From Ascaphus truei (Eukaryota; Chordata; Amphibia; Anura; Ascaphidae): a stretch of 64,000 bases of DNA. Both the position numbers and the translations under genes were made by a program. The DNA lies in contig CM071570.1 in NCBI GenBank assembly GCA_036426205.1, forward strand, positions 144,382,015 through 144,446,014, given 5' to 3'. Below the pieces are notes generated by a model. It did no database searches. It worked only from the letters and a program-made list of their open reading frames with translations, and was not told the origin of the DNA. Shown here in pieces: positions 43,770 through 56,029 of this stretch (its first letter is position 1; every line of letters starts with the position of its first letter).

Positions 43770-44330
43770 GTAATGTCCCAAGTCGTCCTTAAAAAGGTTA
43801 CCGATGCAAGCCCCACCCCCAACCGACATGCGCGCATGAAACCGTATTGGCTGTGCCCGCAGCTTATTGTTACGGTCAGTGCAGTGTGTCATGCGCGCGC
43901 GTCGGTGGGGCGGTGCGTGCACAGCGCTGGAGGCCAATGTTCATTCAGTGGGAGGGGTGTTTGCGTGCATTTCACGGTGCCTTAACATGACGTCACACGT
44001 CTTTTGTTCGCTCATTGGCTGATCGTCCATTTTTTCCGTGGGCACACGTCCGTTTACAAAGTTTAGATATGTACGTGTGTAGAAGTGAATTTGTTTCGCT
44101 TCCATATCATAACTTCCAGCCATGATATGCGTACTGCTAGCAGCACCATGGAGGGACATGTATTGAACGCACAGTGTACACATCGTTTTGCGCATGCGTT
44201 AAGACTTAGTCCACACATTCGTGACGTGCGCGCGCAACAGACGTTGTGCGCGCACATTATTATGTATACAGGCACCGGAAAAAACATATCAGTGGTAATG
44301 CCAGCAACGCCATTAGAAAAATGAGACAGT
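43770..44330 (+). promoter_or_regulatory. CpG-dense promoter-like segment
   Basis: An island of CpG-rich sequence (CATGCGCGCGCGTCGGTGG, GACGTGCGCGCGCAACAG) in otherwise AT-rich DNA. It contains CCAAT and ATTGG boxes (about 43848, 43932, 44012), a GGGAGGGG box and CRE-like TGACGTCA sites (43988, 44221). CpG retention suggests it is unmethylated or young. It precedes the small exon at 44483. Orientation is inferred from that exon. Confidence 0.5.
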
Positions 44331-44482
44331 TCTGTATCTGTAGTTTTATCCTTGCAGTTTAAACATATACGTTACTTATGCGTGAATATCCACAATCATA
44401 TAGAGATGTGTTAAGCGTTGTCATGCTGAGACATATATAAATGTGCCATCTTTGAACATCATGTGTTTGCTGTATTTCACAG

Positions 44483-44560
44483 ATGTCGCGGAGGAATACA
44501 TGGGACCAATGTATGATTTCAGATGAGCCAATCGTTATATTAGATGATTGTGACGACTAG
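44483..44560 (+). CDS. Small terminal exon with SUMO-interaction-like motif
   Basis: A polypyrimidine tract and acceptor (TGTATTTCACAG) lead into ATG and 25 codons ending at TAG 44558-44560. AATAAA follows at 44575-44580. The peptide ends EPIVILDDCDD: a hydrophobic IVIL core followed by acidic residues, the textbook form of a SUMO-interacting motif. This may be the last exon of a larger spliced gene starting in the CpG-dense segment upstream. An ATG there (44261, coding MYTGTGKNISVVMPATPLEK) ends in a stop. Too short for certainty, and function is not known. Confidence 0.4.
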   Translation: MSRRNTWDQCMISDEPIVILDDCDD

Positions 44561-44589
44561 CGAACAACTATTATAATAAATATGTAACA

Positions 44590-46336
44590 ATGCTTTCAAT
44601 GATTGGTGCGCAGATTAACAATCACTACATAATGTTATCCTATTATGCAAATATTTACTATGCACTTAAATAACATAATGATGTTGCTAAGCCATGTGAT
44701 ATATGCAACCAACATTATCACTCAGCAAACACATTAATCTACTATATATTATAATCTCACGTGTGACTTTTCAAAGAATGTAAATGCTACATAACCACTC
44801 GTAGACATTGTATCTGAACGTACACAATAACAATATGGAGGTGATAGAAACTGTTTAGTCGTGTGCATTTTATATTATCACCTAAGTTGTAGTGGTAACC
44901 TAACATGCATGAGCTAATGAATGTTAGTTAAAGATCATGAAACCATGAACATTTGTGTGTACATTTTATTCACACGACTATCTATAGTTTAGTGTTATTA
45001 TTAAACGTTCAACACATACATAGCTAAGTGAGGCCGATGATAAAAGCAACATTATTATGTTGGTTTATATTATTTCACGTAGAAATACATGCATCACACA
45101 AAAACTACAACACACACACACACTGTTGCCGAAATGTGTGCGTATGCAAATGTCCACTTCATTTATGTTCATATGTTGACATTAGTTATAAAGGATCATG
45201 ATCATTAGGAATAACTAACGTGAATGAAATAAAAATTATATTAACTACATTGTCATTGTGTTGAATGAATTAGGAAAAGTTGAGAATCCAAAGAACTATA
45301 CTTTGGAATGGTGTTAACATTTTGACACATGTTACATGTACGTCAAATCAACACACATCTTTCACTTATACATACACATGTGACAATGTAGTAATCAACA
45401 TGAAGATGAAGTGATACAACAACTAATCACATACATTGCAATGTTAATGATGTTTAAAACATTGGGGTCTTTTCATACAAGCATGCATTGAGTGTTAACA
45501 TCGCTCATGTGCATTAATGGATGTTCTCCTCCCATAATCAATAGCTGAGCAGGGTTTATCCCCTTATCTCCCCCCACCCCTATATTCCATGAATGGATGT
45601 TGTTACGTTTACTAAATTACATGTTATGTAATGTCCCTAATGATTTTAAAACACACTGCACAATAACCACCAAGTGTAGCTAAACGCACGTACACAATAC
45701 AGAAACGACATGTTTCAATTGTCACATCTTTTTCATTACGTTCTGTTTATACATCCTGTAACTATACCTGTATCGAGCTTTGCACATCTTATGACAGATG
45801 TGAATTGAAATACATACCATGAGTAGTCATTGAAGTGATATACCTTGAAAAAGAAAGCATGAATGAATATAAATCATCGTCATGACATGTTCATTAAGGT
45901 AAGCAACACATAGAATTGACAATTTTGTATGTGATATGAAACAACATCTAGAATACATCCAATATGATCTGAAATACACAATAGTGTACACATCATTGTG
46001 ACTCAGATGTCACACTCCAAAAGCAAAATTGTATATAACCATACTGCACTAGCTATTGGCTATCAACATAGTAGGTTTATTGTGTATGCCTAACCAAAAA
46101 TAGCATGTACAGAAAATATAGATTTAGTACACATTATTTCCTCACGTACACACAACACCTTTTATTGGTAAGAAGTATAATACAACCTGTTGATGAATGA
46201 CATACCGGTGCCACATGCAATTGTCCACACAGCAGAGAAGAGAAAGGTGTGCGAACCATATTCATCTGTTTCCTAAATGAATGGTATTTGGACAAATGTA
46301 TTTATCATAACAAAGAATAAATACATCTATGTAGTA
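44590..46336. other. AT-rich DNA, no gene seen
   Basis: About 1.7 kb without coding signal between the small exon and the transposase exon. It may be the 3' non-coding part of the region. Confidence 0.5.
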
Positions 46337-46597
46337 CTATGAACATATATGTATTTGCTTACATGAAAAAAATGTGTTTATGACATTCAGACGTGTCTCA
46401 ACACCACTGGCTGTTTGGTCAGTGTCAGCTGGTAAATTGACGGGATGTTCCTCCTCCAAGCCCTGACGTATGTCTGTTTGTACATTATTGCGGAGTGCCA
46501 CATTGTGCAAAATGCAACATGCAATTATAATACTTAAATACAAACAGGGTATACAGCTCTCTAAATTAACAAAATTGTGTAAGACGGGTGTGCCCAA
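46337..46597 (-). pseudogene. PIF/Harbinger transposase, C-terminal exon (HARBI1-like)
   Basis: The minus strand codes LSIIIACCILHNVALRNNVQ, the conserved I.L.CC.LHN.A terminal block of HARBI1-type DDE transposases. An acidic tail (RQGLEEEHPVNLPADTDQ) and RLNVINTFF near the end follow. The family's C-terminal region is normally preceded by a RF..L segment and the last catalytic glutamate. Neither is seen here or in the 800 bp to the right, so upstream exons are missing, beyond a break near 46570, or lost. The first residues (46597 to about 46560) do not match the family. It faces the SANT, forkhead and small-exon genes, giving the convergent layout common in Harbinger elements. Confidence 0.72.
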
Positions 46598-47387
46598 AAC
46601 GTCTAGTGTGACGTTGGGTGCAATTGATGAGCTGATTTATAATGAATACACAAAAAGGTTGGAAGGCGAAAGCATATTAGTGCCTCCGTCCACCACCTAG
46701 AAGCTCATTTATCAAACTCACTCCTGGGCGTTTAAAACTTAACATTTAATAATTATCCTATTAAAATAAATTCTACATACAGAATATTCAAAATAAACAC
46801 ACAATGTACTAATACAGGGAGGGGAATAGGGAGGTGGTGTTGGGCTAGATGTGTAAACCGCTTTAACATGTGTCTGAAATAATTCAGAAAAGCTAATTAG
46901 CACCACATACAGCCTATGAATATAGAACACAGGATCTTTGAATAACAGCTGCTAATCAAGACTCAAATCACTATAGCAATATAGATGTGTTGTGCGGCAT
47001 TAGGCGTAGCATACCGATCAAACCAACATGTATTGTGGAGTATAGCACCTAACAGTGTGATGGTGGCTATTACTTAAACTGTTAAATTATAATATTAACA
47101 CTGTAGGTGCAACACAATGACAAGTTGGTGGTAAGTGGATTGACTCTACGCCTAATGACGTTGACATACACAACACACAAGTAAATCACACGTATAGCTG
47201 ATAGAAAATATAAAAGCCTGGAAATAGCTATGACTGAACACTCTGCTGAAGAAATATAAGCAGTATACAACTGAAGCTGTGGTGTGCGGACATGCCGTCC
47301 AATTATAATCAGTGCTCATAGACCTATGTACAATACGGGGCAATCAGCGTCCAGCATTAATATATTCTACTGTGCAAAACCTTACTA
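46598..47387. other. No gene seen
   Basis: Searched for N-terminal transposase exons on the minus strand and for the right Harbinger terminus; neither was found. Confidence 0.5.
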
Positions 47388-47395
47388 GACTAAGG

Positions 47396-47580
47396 CAGTG
47401 TTTCCCAACTCCAGTCCTCAGGGAACCCCAACATGTCAGGTCTTAAGGATATCCTTGCTCCAGCACAGGTTGGTCAATCAGTGGCTCAGTCATTTTGACA
47501 GAGCCACCTGTGCTAGAGCAGGGATATCCTTAAGACCTGACCTGTTGGGATTCCCTGAGGACTGAAGTTGGGAAACACTG
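47396..47580. mobile_element. Palindromic hAT MITE with 8-bp target duplication
   Basis: CAGTGTTTCCCAACT at the left, its complement at the right. The arms are nearly perfect inverse copies over about 75 bp around 47485. Flanks GACTAAGG (47388-47395) and CGCTAAGG (47581-47588) match at six of eight bases, as expected for an old hAT duplication. Confidence 0.85.
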
Positions 47581-47589
47581 CGCTAAGGC

Positions 47590-48720
47590 ATTGAATGGGT
47601 TAAGGTACAATAGCAGGTTTATTGGGGGCAATTTCCCCAATAAACATTGCAAAATGTACTACCCACCCACCCCCAGTGCCCCCAACAACCCCTATACCCC
47701 CTAACATACATAAAAGTTTTTTTATGCATAGGAATGATACTAGAGGCCAGTGGGGGCCCACAGGTGGTCTCTGTGGGTGTCTGGGGTCCTCGGGTGGTCC
47801 CCGCACATACCAATCATGTGCCCAATAGAACACAACAGCCAATACTTTGAAATAAATATACCCCCCTCCCCATAACAGATACCTTACAGTAATGGACAAA
47901 ATTACTATTATCCAGATAGGGAAAATAGTGCATTTTTCCATTTAAAATAAAACATTAACAAGCAGAAATAAAATAAATAAAACTTGCACTCACCCCTGTC
48001 AGGTTGCCACAATGAAGGCTGTCCTCATCTCATTACCGTCCATATCCTCCGATGCCACAAACAATGCAATCAAAAATACAATCCAATGTCCCCTAACCCC
48101 TTAATCACCTTATCGGTTAGTAACCGCTAAAGTAATTAAGGGGTTAACCCACCATCGTCCACTCCACACACAGGAGGCCTAACCACCATCTCCAGGCAAC
48201 TATCACCACCCTCCACCCATACATTGGTACAGTGGGTACATCATGCCCATATTACAAAAAACAGGCCCCAAATAAAACACATTTCATAGCAAACTAAACA
48301 CATAACAAATGCCAAGAAAACAATTGATTGGCACAGTGGGTACATCATGCCCATATAATATGGGCATGATTAACACTATGCCAGTCAATGGTCAACCTAA
48401 AAATAAACAATCAAAAACGATATCCAATGCATTCAAAACAATCACCAAATAAACAACAATAAGCAAGTAAACACAACAACATTACCACCATTCAATTAAG
48501 CAAATACCAATTAAACACCAGAATTAACAATTAAAAACACCAAAACATAACAATCAATAAATAAAAGAAAGCTCAAAATAAACACCATCAGTCAAAATCA
48601 AAATACCAAATATAATCCACTATAAAGCAAACACCAAAAACACCCCTAAAATAATCAATTGAAAACACCACCAAAAATGCCAGCATACAAATTCAAAACA
48701 CAAAATAAATAGCATTAAAA
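47590..48720 (-). repeat. R1 family copy c (partial, reverse)
   Basis: Reverse copy of the 62640-63250 part: a CCCACCCACCCCC run, a TTAATCACCTTATCGG block, GTACATCATGCCCATAT, then AT-rich AAATAA sequence. A related CCAGACACCC/GACCACTCGG segment continues to about 48890. Confidence 0.58.
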
Positions 48721-48959
48721 TGAAAAAAACAAAGTACCCCCGCGAGGACTACAGACACCCGTGGGGACAACGGACAGCTGTGGGGACCACTCGGAGGCCC
48801 CCAGACACCCGCAGGGACAACCTGAGGATCCCTGTACACTCGTGGGAACCACCCGGGGACACCCGCCAGCCTCTTGGATTAATTCTGTGCATGGAAAAAC
48901 AATAATAATGCTTTTTTTCATTTCTCCATCTCTTTTGCGCCAGGCTTTAGCTGGGGAAA

Positions 48960-49215
48960 AGAAATGGTGAGTTTTTACAGTGTGATTCACTTATCACTGC
49001 TTTGTGAATCACGCAGACTGGCAAAAAACGGCGGATTTTCTATTTTTCGCCTGATCGGATGACTTTTTTATCACAGATTTTTTGGGGGTGATTAAGTGCG
49101 ATACTGCACTGCTATCACTGCTTTGTGAATCGTGCAGCAGGCATTATCGCACTTAAAGGATGTTTATCACACTTAAAAGCACTTAAAAGCAGTTATCACT
49201 GCTTAGTGAATCGCC
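48960..49215. repeat. Repeat ending GGGGGCGATTCACTAAGCAG (complement)
   Basis: TATCACTGCTTTGTGAATC occurs three times with small changes (48993, 49113, 49196). The right edge reads inward GGGGGGCGATTCACTAAGC, resembling a DNA-transposon terminus. Confidence 0.5.
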
Positions 49216-49900
49216 CCCCCAGTATCTGAAAAAGTTCATGTAACCTGATTAATTATCTTAAGAATGGTATCTAAACACCCACTATGCCAGCACTTATCTC
49301 CTAAGATTCACCATCAGTTTTACGGTACACTGTCTCATCTTGTTGCTTTTCCTTCTGGTAATGTGAAATCCAACCAAAGGAAGGAGCTAAACTATCTAAT
49401 AATGCTATTAAAATAGGAATCATTTTGTTTTTCATGACCATGCAAATTATTATATTTAATTGAAGAATATGCAAATAGTAAGTGAGACACCTGTTCTACT
49501 TTCACCATCAAACAAAGGTTTTGGATTTGAATCTGCTTAAAGAATAATTTTGGTTTTAATATACATATTATTATTATTATTTGTATGCAAACAAATACAT
49601 TCAGAATACATTTGTGAAAAATGACAAAAACTAACTTAGATATTCTAGATGTATGCAGTCAGAAAAGAATAGTATGAAATAGCTGACTAATAAATAATTA
49701 AAAAATATAGATAAATAATAATGTGGATAAATAATTAATTAAAATCCACCAATACTGGTATAAAACCAAGCCTCAGTTAAGGACACTCAATAACCTATGT
49801 GGTTAGTGCACACACACCACACTTATTAAGGTTATGGTGGGTAAAAAAAGTGACAAAAACACTCCATAGTAAAGCATATAGCAAATGGAAATATTACTGT
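49216..49900. other. AT-rich low-copy DNA, no gene seen
   Basis: No coding or repeat signature recognised. Confidence 0.45.
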
Positions 49901-49984
49901 ACAGTATGTTCATTTGCATGTCTTAGACAGGTCTGCAACCCTGTCTTTCACCATTATCGCCCAGCACACAGCACTTCCACATGC

Positions 49985-50316
49985 AGCCCCAGCCTCTCTG
50001 CCCTTGAAAAAATATTGCAATCTGATTTTTTAAAGGTTGAAAATGGGATCAATCAAAACAACCTGTTTTTAAACACCGACAAAAACGTAACTATGGACAT
50101 GACTAAGGTTACATTTCGTAAGCATCCCATGACGAGGCTACTTAGCTCTAACACTTAATCTTGTCTCAGTTACTTGCTTTAAATATTTGGGCATGTGGCT
50201 TAACTCCCATTAAACATGTGGTTTGCATGTTGATAAACTGACAGCCCAAATCTAACCCAAACTTGTACTTTCTAGAAATAAATCCTGCTTAAGATCATTG
50301 GTCAGAAAGTGCATTG
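49985..50316 (+). pseudogene. CR1/L2-like LINE fragment, sense
   Basis: Codes a decayed ILQSDFLKVENGINQNNLF and FLNTDKNVTM, the same RT region as 5440-5700. The next piece (50330-50930) is the endonuclease-RT linker in the opposite orientation. Confidence 0.7.
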
Positions 50317-50329
50317 CACTGTTTTTTCT

Positions 50330-50930
50330 ATTTAATTTGAGGAGCGCTTGTGTAATCTCCTCTTTAGATACTGGGACAAATTTAAAATTGTGGGCAGTGT
50401 TGGGAGAGGGTGGGCTATAGGAATACTCTCAGAATGAGGTTCATGTTTGCGGTTTGGGTTGCATTTCACTAATAAGTTAGTAACTCACCCCACAAAATAA
50501 TCATTGAATGGATTTGCAATGTCAGTGGGGTTTGTCGGAGTAATATCCCCGATAGTGATATTTCTTGGTTGTTGATGGTTAGAAGGCTGGAATATATTGT
50601 TAATAACCTTCCAGAAGTTAGTTGGGTTTGATGTACTGTATTCCGGCAAGGATTGTCAGAGTAACATTGTGCTTTTGCGTGTCTTGTTTGCCTTGTGCAC
50701 ATGTTCCGCAGGCATCTGTAGTTATTAAGATACTTGGTAGTGCCAGTTACTTTGTAGCTTTTCCACAAGGCATCCCTGAAATAGTAGAGCGCTATAAGGT
50801 CAGTTGTAAGCCACAAAATGTGCCCCCCCCTCCTACTCTTATTCTGCATAGTGGGGCATGGGTATCACAGAGTTTTAAGAACCTGGATTGGAAATAGTCG
50901 AGAGCAGAATCGGGGCCAGGAATTAACTAA
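50330..50930 (-). pseudogene. CR1/L2-like LINE fragment, antisense
   Basis: The minus strand reads LWKSYKVTGTTKYLNNYRC and CTRQTRHAKAQCYSDN, the same linker as 4297-4400, followed in other frames by the continuation. About 85-90 percent similar to the copy at 4148 by eye. Confidence 0.75.
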
Positions 50931-51099
50931 ATTCTGTACCAAGGGCAGTTGTAAAGTCAGACAGAAACTGTTGTGGGTTAAAGTTTCTAAATGTTCTAGT
51001 GAGGAGAACTTTAGGGCTTGATTGCGGTGATTTAATTTTCCTTAGATAGTACACTATTGCATGGTCACTTAAAATGTCAGGAAGGATGCCAAAGGATTG

Positions 51100-52290
51100 G
51101 ATTAACCTTAGTGGTTAATAACCACTATAGTAATTAAGGGGTTAACCCCCATCGCCTGCTACCCACCCGGAAGGAATAATCACCCACCCTGGTGCCACTA
51201 TACCCACCCTGTACCCATTGACTGGCACAGTAGTATATCATACCCATATATTATGGGCATGATAAGGCACTATATCAATCAATGGTCAACCTAATACAAA
51301 TAATCAAGGCCAAAAATACACAATAATTAAAGAAATACACAAGCAGCTAAACACCCCAACAATAAAAGAGCTAAAAAGTTTCAAGTACACATCAATTACA
51401 TTAGTCTATCACTAAAACAGCAAAATAATTACAATTATGTTATTCCAAAACATAAGAATACAAATAAATAAACAAACATCTATCCAATCATTCAATTAAA
51501 TAAATAAAACCAGTAGCCAACAAAACAAATAATTAATTTATAACACTAACCAATCCTAAAAAGTACTAAAAACAAGCCACCCAAATTCAAAACAATTTAA
51601 TCCAAACAATAAACAGAAATCGTCAAAATAACAATCAATAATAAAACAAGCTTTTGCCAAAAAATGCATTGGCTGTCACTGTATTTATCTATACCCAAAG
51701 GGGCAAAGAGTAATACAGTATCTGTCAATGGGCAATCACAATCATAAAAATAAATACAATGAAAAAACCTGAAAAAAGAAATGTACTCAATATTTTACTT
51801 ACCTTTAGAAGTCTTCCCCCTCTGAATCCCGGTGTATCTAGAAGCTCTCGTACCGCGACATCATCACCCGTAATCCAACGCCATCCACCTTGAAGACCAG
51901 CATTAGTTAAAAAAAATTCTTTATTTCATATTCTCTCACCGTCTTCTATCTTCATCTGTAATTATTTTCTTCTTTTCTTTAATGCTCTTTCTTCATCTGT
52001 CAATCCAAAGTGTCCCATGTTAAATCTCCAATGGATGTTGTCTCGTCATCTTCTTGAGGTAAAATGAGATTGAACAAGCTTTATATAGGGCCTGTGATGT
52101 CACATTTTAAGGTTGCTGTATCATGTGCCCGCCTCTTCTTCTTTTTTTTTTTTTTTTTTAAGTATGTGACGTCATTTCCAAGGGAGGTACATCACATCCT
52201 TAAAACAACATGCTGTATATCATGGTATTACATCCAATGGGATTGAAGATAATCCCATTAGTTGCTGTACCATGTGATACATTACATTAG
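51100..52290 (-). repeat. R1 family copy d (reverse)
   Basis: Contains the GGTTAATAACCACTATAGTAATTAAGG block, CCATATATTATGGGCATGAT palindrome, AT-rich stretch, GTACCGCGACATCATCACCC and the terminal GTGACGTCATTTCCAAGGG block, colinear in reverse with 61670-62900. Confidence 0.68.
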
Positions 52291-52309
52291 TTCTAAAAGG
52301 ATGTTGAGA

Positions 52310-53124
52310 CGGTGCTCGTCTCAAATCAAGAGGCGGACCCACAGGGCTGAGGTAGGGATGTAAAAAAACTGGCCAGAGTCCTGTAAGAGTATTCATAGTC
52401 GGTATGGAAGCAGGGGTCAGGGCTAGCAGCAATGGTGCGGAATCCAGAAGACAGGCAAAAGGTCAGGGCAGGTGGCAGTGGTGCAAAGTCCAGGCAACAG
52501 GCAAAGGGTCAGGCCAGGCGGAAGGCAGTGAGCTCGGGGTCAGCAGCAAGGAATCCAAACAGGTAATGGAAAGGGCAACAGCAAAGACCGACAGGAGCTG
52601 CAGAAACACAGAACTTTGCTCGGCGACTTCCTCCAGGAAGTGCAGCCTTAGGCCTCTGGCATGGTCAGCGCTTATGCACTGACCCGTGCTGAGGCGTGCT
52701 GCTGCTCGGCACTGAGACCCTGCAGCCGCAATGAGAGCGGCTTTAGCAGGGGCTCGCGCACGCGTCCGCACGCTTGGGGAAGCGTGTGTCTGTTTGAAAT
52801 TTGGCGCTCGCCGGAGCACAGGGCTGGTCAAGTGAGCAGTTTGCCCAATGAGGGCGAACCAGCTCCGTGACGTCACTGGCCCGTCCCCAGACCCGCCCCC
52901 GACACGCCCACGGACAGCGCGCTGTGTAAGGCCAGGGAAAGCACAGCTTTCCCTGAGCCTCAGCGCGCCTCAGCCCGGATCAAAGCACTATGTCCCAGGC
53001 CTTATATAGCAGGCTGCCAGCAACCAAAATGTCCAAATTGAGTAGAAAGGTCAGGCAGCCTGGAAAATACGAACTGGCAGCAAAGCCCAGCACGGATCGA
53101 GCAGAATCCTTACAGATATAACAT
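52310..53124. mobile_element. GC-rich repeat, possible LTR
   Basis: TGTTGAGACGG at 52302 and CCTTACA at about 53117 could be TG...CA ends. It contains tandem GGTCAGGGCAGGTGG/GGTCAGGCCAGGCGG blocks, a CpG-rich part (52680-52980) and TTATATAGC. No matching target duplication was found, so this is tentative. Confidence 0.4.
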
Positions 53125-53593
53125 CATCCCTTAAAGTGATGTCATATCTTTTTGAACTAATGATACATCAAGCAAGGGAAATAGCATTTTACTTTAAGCA
53201 CAGTGACATCAATAATCAATTGGTTATCTTACTAGTTTATGAAATATGATTTCATTAAGGAAACCTTAAAAGTATACAATTTACCTTCTTCTTTAAGGAT
53301 AGGAACTTTGCACAGTGAAGAGCAGTGATCTGATTTTCTTATCCAATATCAAAGAAGAATTAAATATAATTTCAATAAAGAAGCATTAAAATAATATTAA
53401 ACCCATATACTATAAGGACAAGAATCAAGAGGCAGTAAGCAGAAGTTCTCTTATTTTCTTATGAAAGAACAAACAATAGTTAACATGAAATGTAACTTAA
53501 ACCCTCAATAACTATATCTTGGCAAGCTACTTTAATAAGCAGTATCATTACTCATTGTGTAAAAGCATTGCTTCTGGTAAGGATCATCGCTTA

Positions 53594-54397
53594 TGTAACG
53601 GTCAGACCCCTACCCAATCTCATATGGCCCCCTATGTGAGGAATCCGCCCCCAGTTACATGTCAGTGTAGTGTGGTGCACCTGTTGGCTCACAGGACTCC
53701 TGTGTCTCCCGCTCGTTGGTAGTGGGGATTTCACCATGACAGGCGTGTGAGGTAGTGCTGAGTTCTACTCACAGTTGGTACAGCGCCTCCATCCCTTCCA
53801 GATCCCCACGATAGCAGGGAGGAGTCTCTGGAAGAGAACTCCTGGGTGCATCTTCTTCCTTATTAACTCCATTCAAGAAGGGTCTTTGAATCAAGGGCAT
53901 CTTTATTTGCATCATGCATGGCAGACTGCCCATCATAGCGGCCGGTACTTAGCCGCACATCTTGTAGCTACACATCATTAGGAAGTTCCCTCCTGACTCT
54001 GTAATAGAGACAGGGATATCTGCCACCTCTCCCCTAAGGGAGGGCCACCAGCTGTGCCAGAGCCCTGGACACAGTGTGGGGTCAGCTTGTCACTCTGCAG
54101 CTACTGACACTTGAGCTGCACAGACTCACAGCTTTTGCACCAGACACTTGCACTGTCTGGATCTGACCGGACACACTAACTTTAGGAAGTGATGCGTAAT
54201 ATATAGCTTCCAGAAGGCCCACCCCTGTGTCACTAATAGTGGACACAGAGAATGCTGTCACTTCCTTTGCTACACCTTACACATCACAGGGGTTGAGGGC
54301 AAACCTCCATGCTGACTTCTGGCAAACCTACCCTCTTAACAGGGATTACTGCACAGAATGAGAGAGGTATGTAAACCCCAAATAACACAGGGCTACA
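53594..54397 (-). mobile_element. Solo LTR, family L, copy 3, target duplication CTTA
   Basis: TGTAACGG ... GGGCTACA, 804 bp, flanked by CTTA at 53590-53593 and 54398-54401. Minus-strand TATATA (about 54199) and AATAAA (about 53889) support minus orientation. Colinear with 30636-31457 (GTGGTGCACCTGTTGGC, GTGTCTCCCGC, CTGGACACAGTGT). Confidence 0.87.
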
Positions 54398-54401
54398 CTT
54401 A

Positions 54402-55320
54402 TATACACCATATTTCTTTGATTCCAACTGAGAAGGGCCTTTTCACAAACTTGGCTGTGTATGTCAGATCCTTCCAAAATGGAATATGCAGTGAAGTGTA
54501 AGCTCCAGCAGGTTCTTTCCATGACACGTGCAAGTAGTAAGTAGTGAATTTTAGGATTCAAAAGGTTCCTTCCAAGCCTGGAGCAGGTAGTAAGCAGTGG
54601 AGTTTAAAAAAAACCTGCCTAGGAACCGGCTCCTAATTTCCATGCTAATTTCAGCTCCAGAGATCCACCAGTTTTCACGATCCTTACTGGTGCATTTACC
54701 TGTATTTAAAGGGGATTTTATATGGCAGTCTAATAGGAAGCAGGTGATGCTGCAGCTTCATATTGGCTAAAGATTTACCAGCCAGTTTGTTTCCCTACGT
54801 TGGAGATTGAAACCCTGTAAAATCACTGTAAGGATCTTGGGAACCAGGGGGTCTTCAGAGTTTGAAATAGTGCAGTTGAGCTATGGGGGGCTCCCCATAC
54901 CTCATCCAGTAACAAAACGGGGCTAAAAAAACAAATGAATAGGAGGCTGTTGCTGTAAGCTCCAGCAGGTTCTTTCCATGACAAGTGCAGGTAGTAAGCC
55001 GTGAAGTTTAGGCTCCAGCAGGTTTCTTTCATGCCTGGTACAGGTGCCAATTTTAGTTGCAGCACTGGCAATAATTACTGGTTTGGGCTGCTTTCCAGGC
55101 ATCTTGCCTTGACAGTAATTTATTGTAAGTGCTCATGTTTTAAGTTCGCAATTGAATCCAATTATTTTCACTCGCAATACAGATATGTGGCATCCTGACA
55201 GATCCTGAAGACTACGGCATCAACCCGGTTTAACCCTTTGTTGCAATTTGTAGATTTAACGACTTAAAATAGCAGGCACATTTCCTCTGCAAGCTGCTGG
55301 AAGCTTCCATAGGCTGAATG
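54402..55320. repeat. Unassigned DNA with short repeats
   Basis: A GTAAGCTCCAGCAGGTTCTT unit with GTAGTAAGC..GTGAAGTTTA recurs at about 54499-54605 and 54956-55045. No gene. Confidence 0.5.
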
Positions 55321-55323
55321 ATA

Positions 55324-56029
55324 TGTAGCACCTGTTCCCCCCTGCCCCAGGAGATCTGGCAATTACATGGGTATTTCTTTGGTACTGTAGCTCAACTGCT
55401 GGTTACAGGAGGCCTGAGTTGCTCGACGGATGTTATGTGGGAGCAGCAACAGGTCAGGCTTTTCATTCTCAGGGTGCAGTGCCTCCATCCAATGAGGATC
55501 CTGCTTGAAGCACGATTGTCCCCACATGCAATTCTCCTTCACAATGACCACACATTATAGCTGGTACAACGGCATGTTTATTGGGAAGACAGCATGGCAT
55601 CATCTCCATTCCATAGAGCAGAACACAGGGGCTTGTGGCCCAAAGAGTCACACCTTAACTCCTTTACCCTCTTGTAGGTAAAAGGGTATAATTCCATACC
55701 GCACAGCCTAATCATAGCACAACTCAATTCAGTGGAGTGTCAGCTTTAGTACCCGGGGGATGGGCTTGTAACCCTGCCACATAACAGGGCAGGTCTAGGT
55801 ACTGACAAGCATCACACCATATACATGTGACCCAGTCAGTACCCTCCCCAGGTATGACACTCCAACCGCCAGTTTAGGCCTGCCCCTGGGTATGGCAACA
55901 TAGTACACATTCAGGCTGCAACTCCAGGCTTGGTCCTGAGCAGGAGTTTAACCCCAACACTGCCTGTTTCTTTCAGGACTTATAGTCTTGAGACCAGGGG
56001 AAATATATAGCCAGGGGCACTTTGCTACA
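55324..56029 (-). mobile_element. Solo LTR, family L, copy 4, imperfect duplication
   Basis: TGTAGCACC ... TTTGCTACA, 706 bp; flanks GATA and GTTA match at three of four bases. Shares GGTTACAGGAGGCCTGAG and GTGCAGTGCCTCCATCC with the other family members; minus-strand AATAAA at about 55580. Confidence 0.65.
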
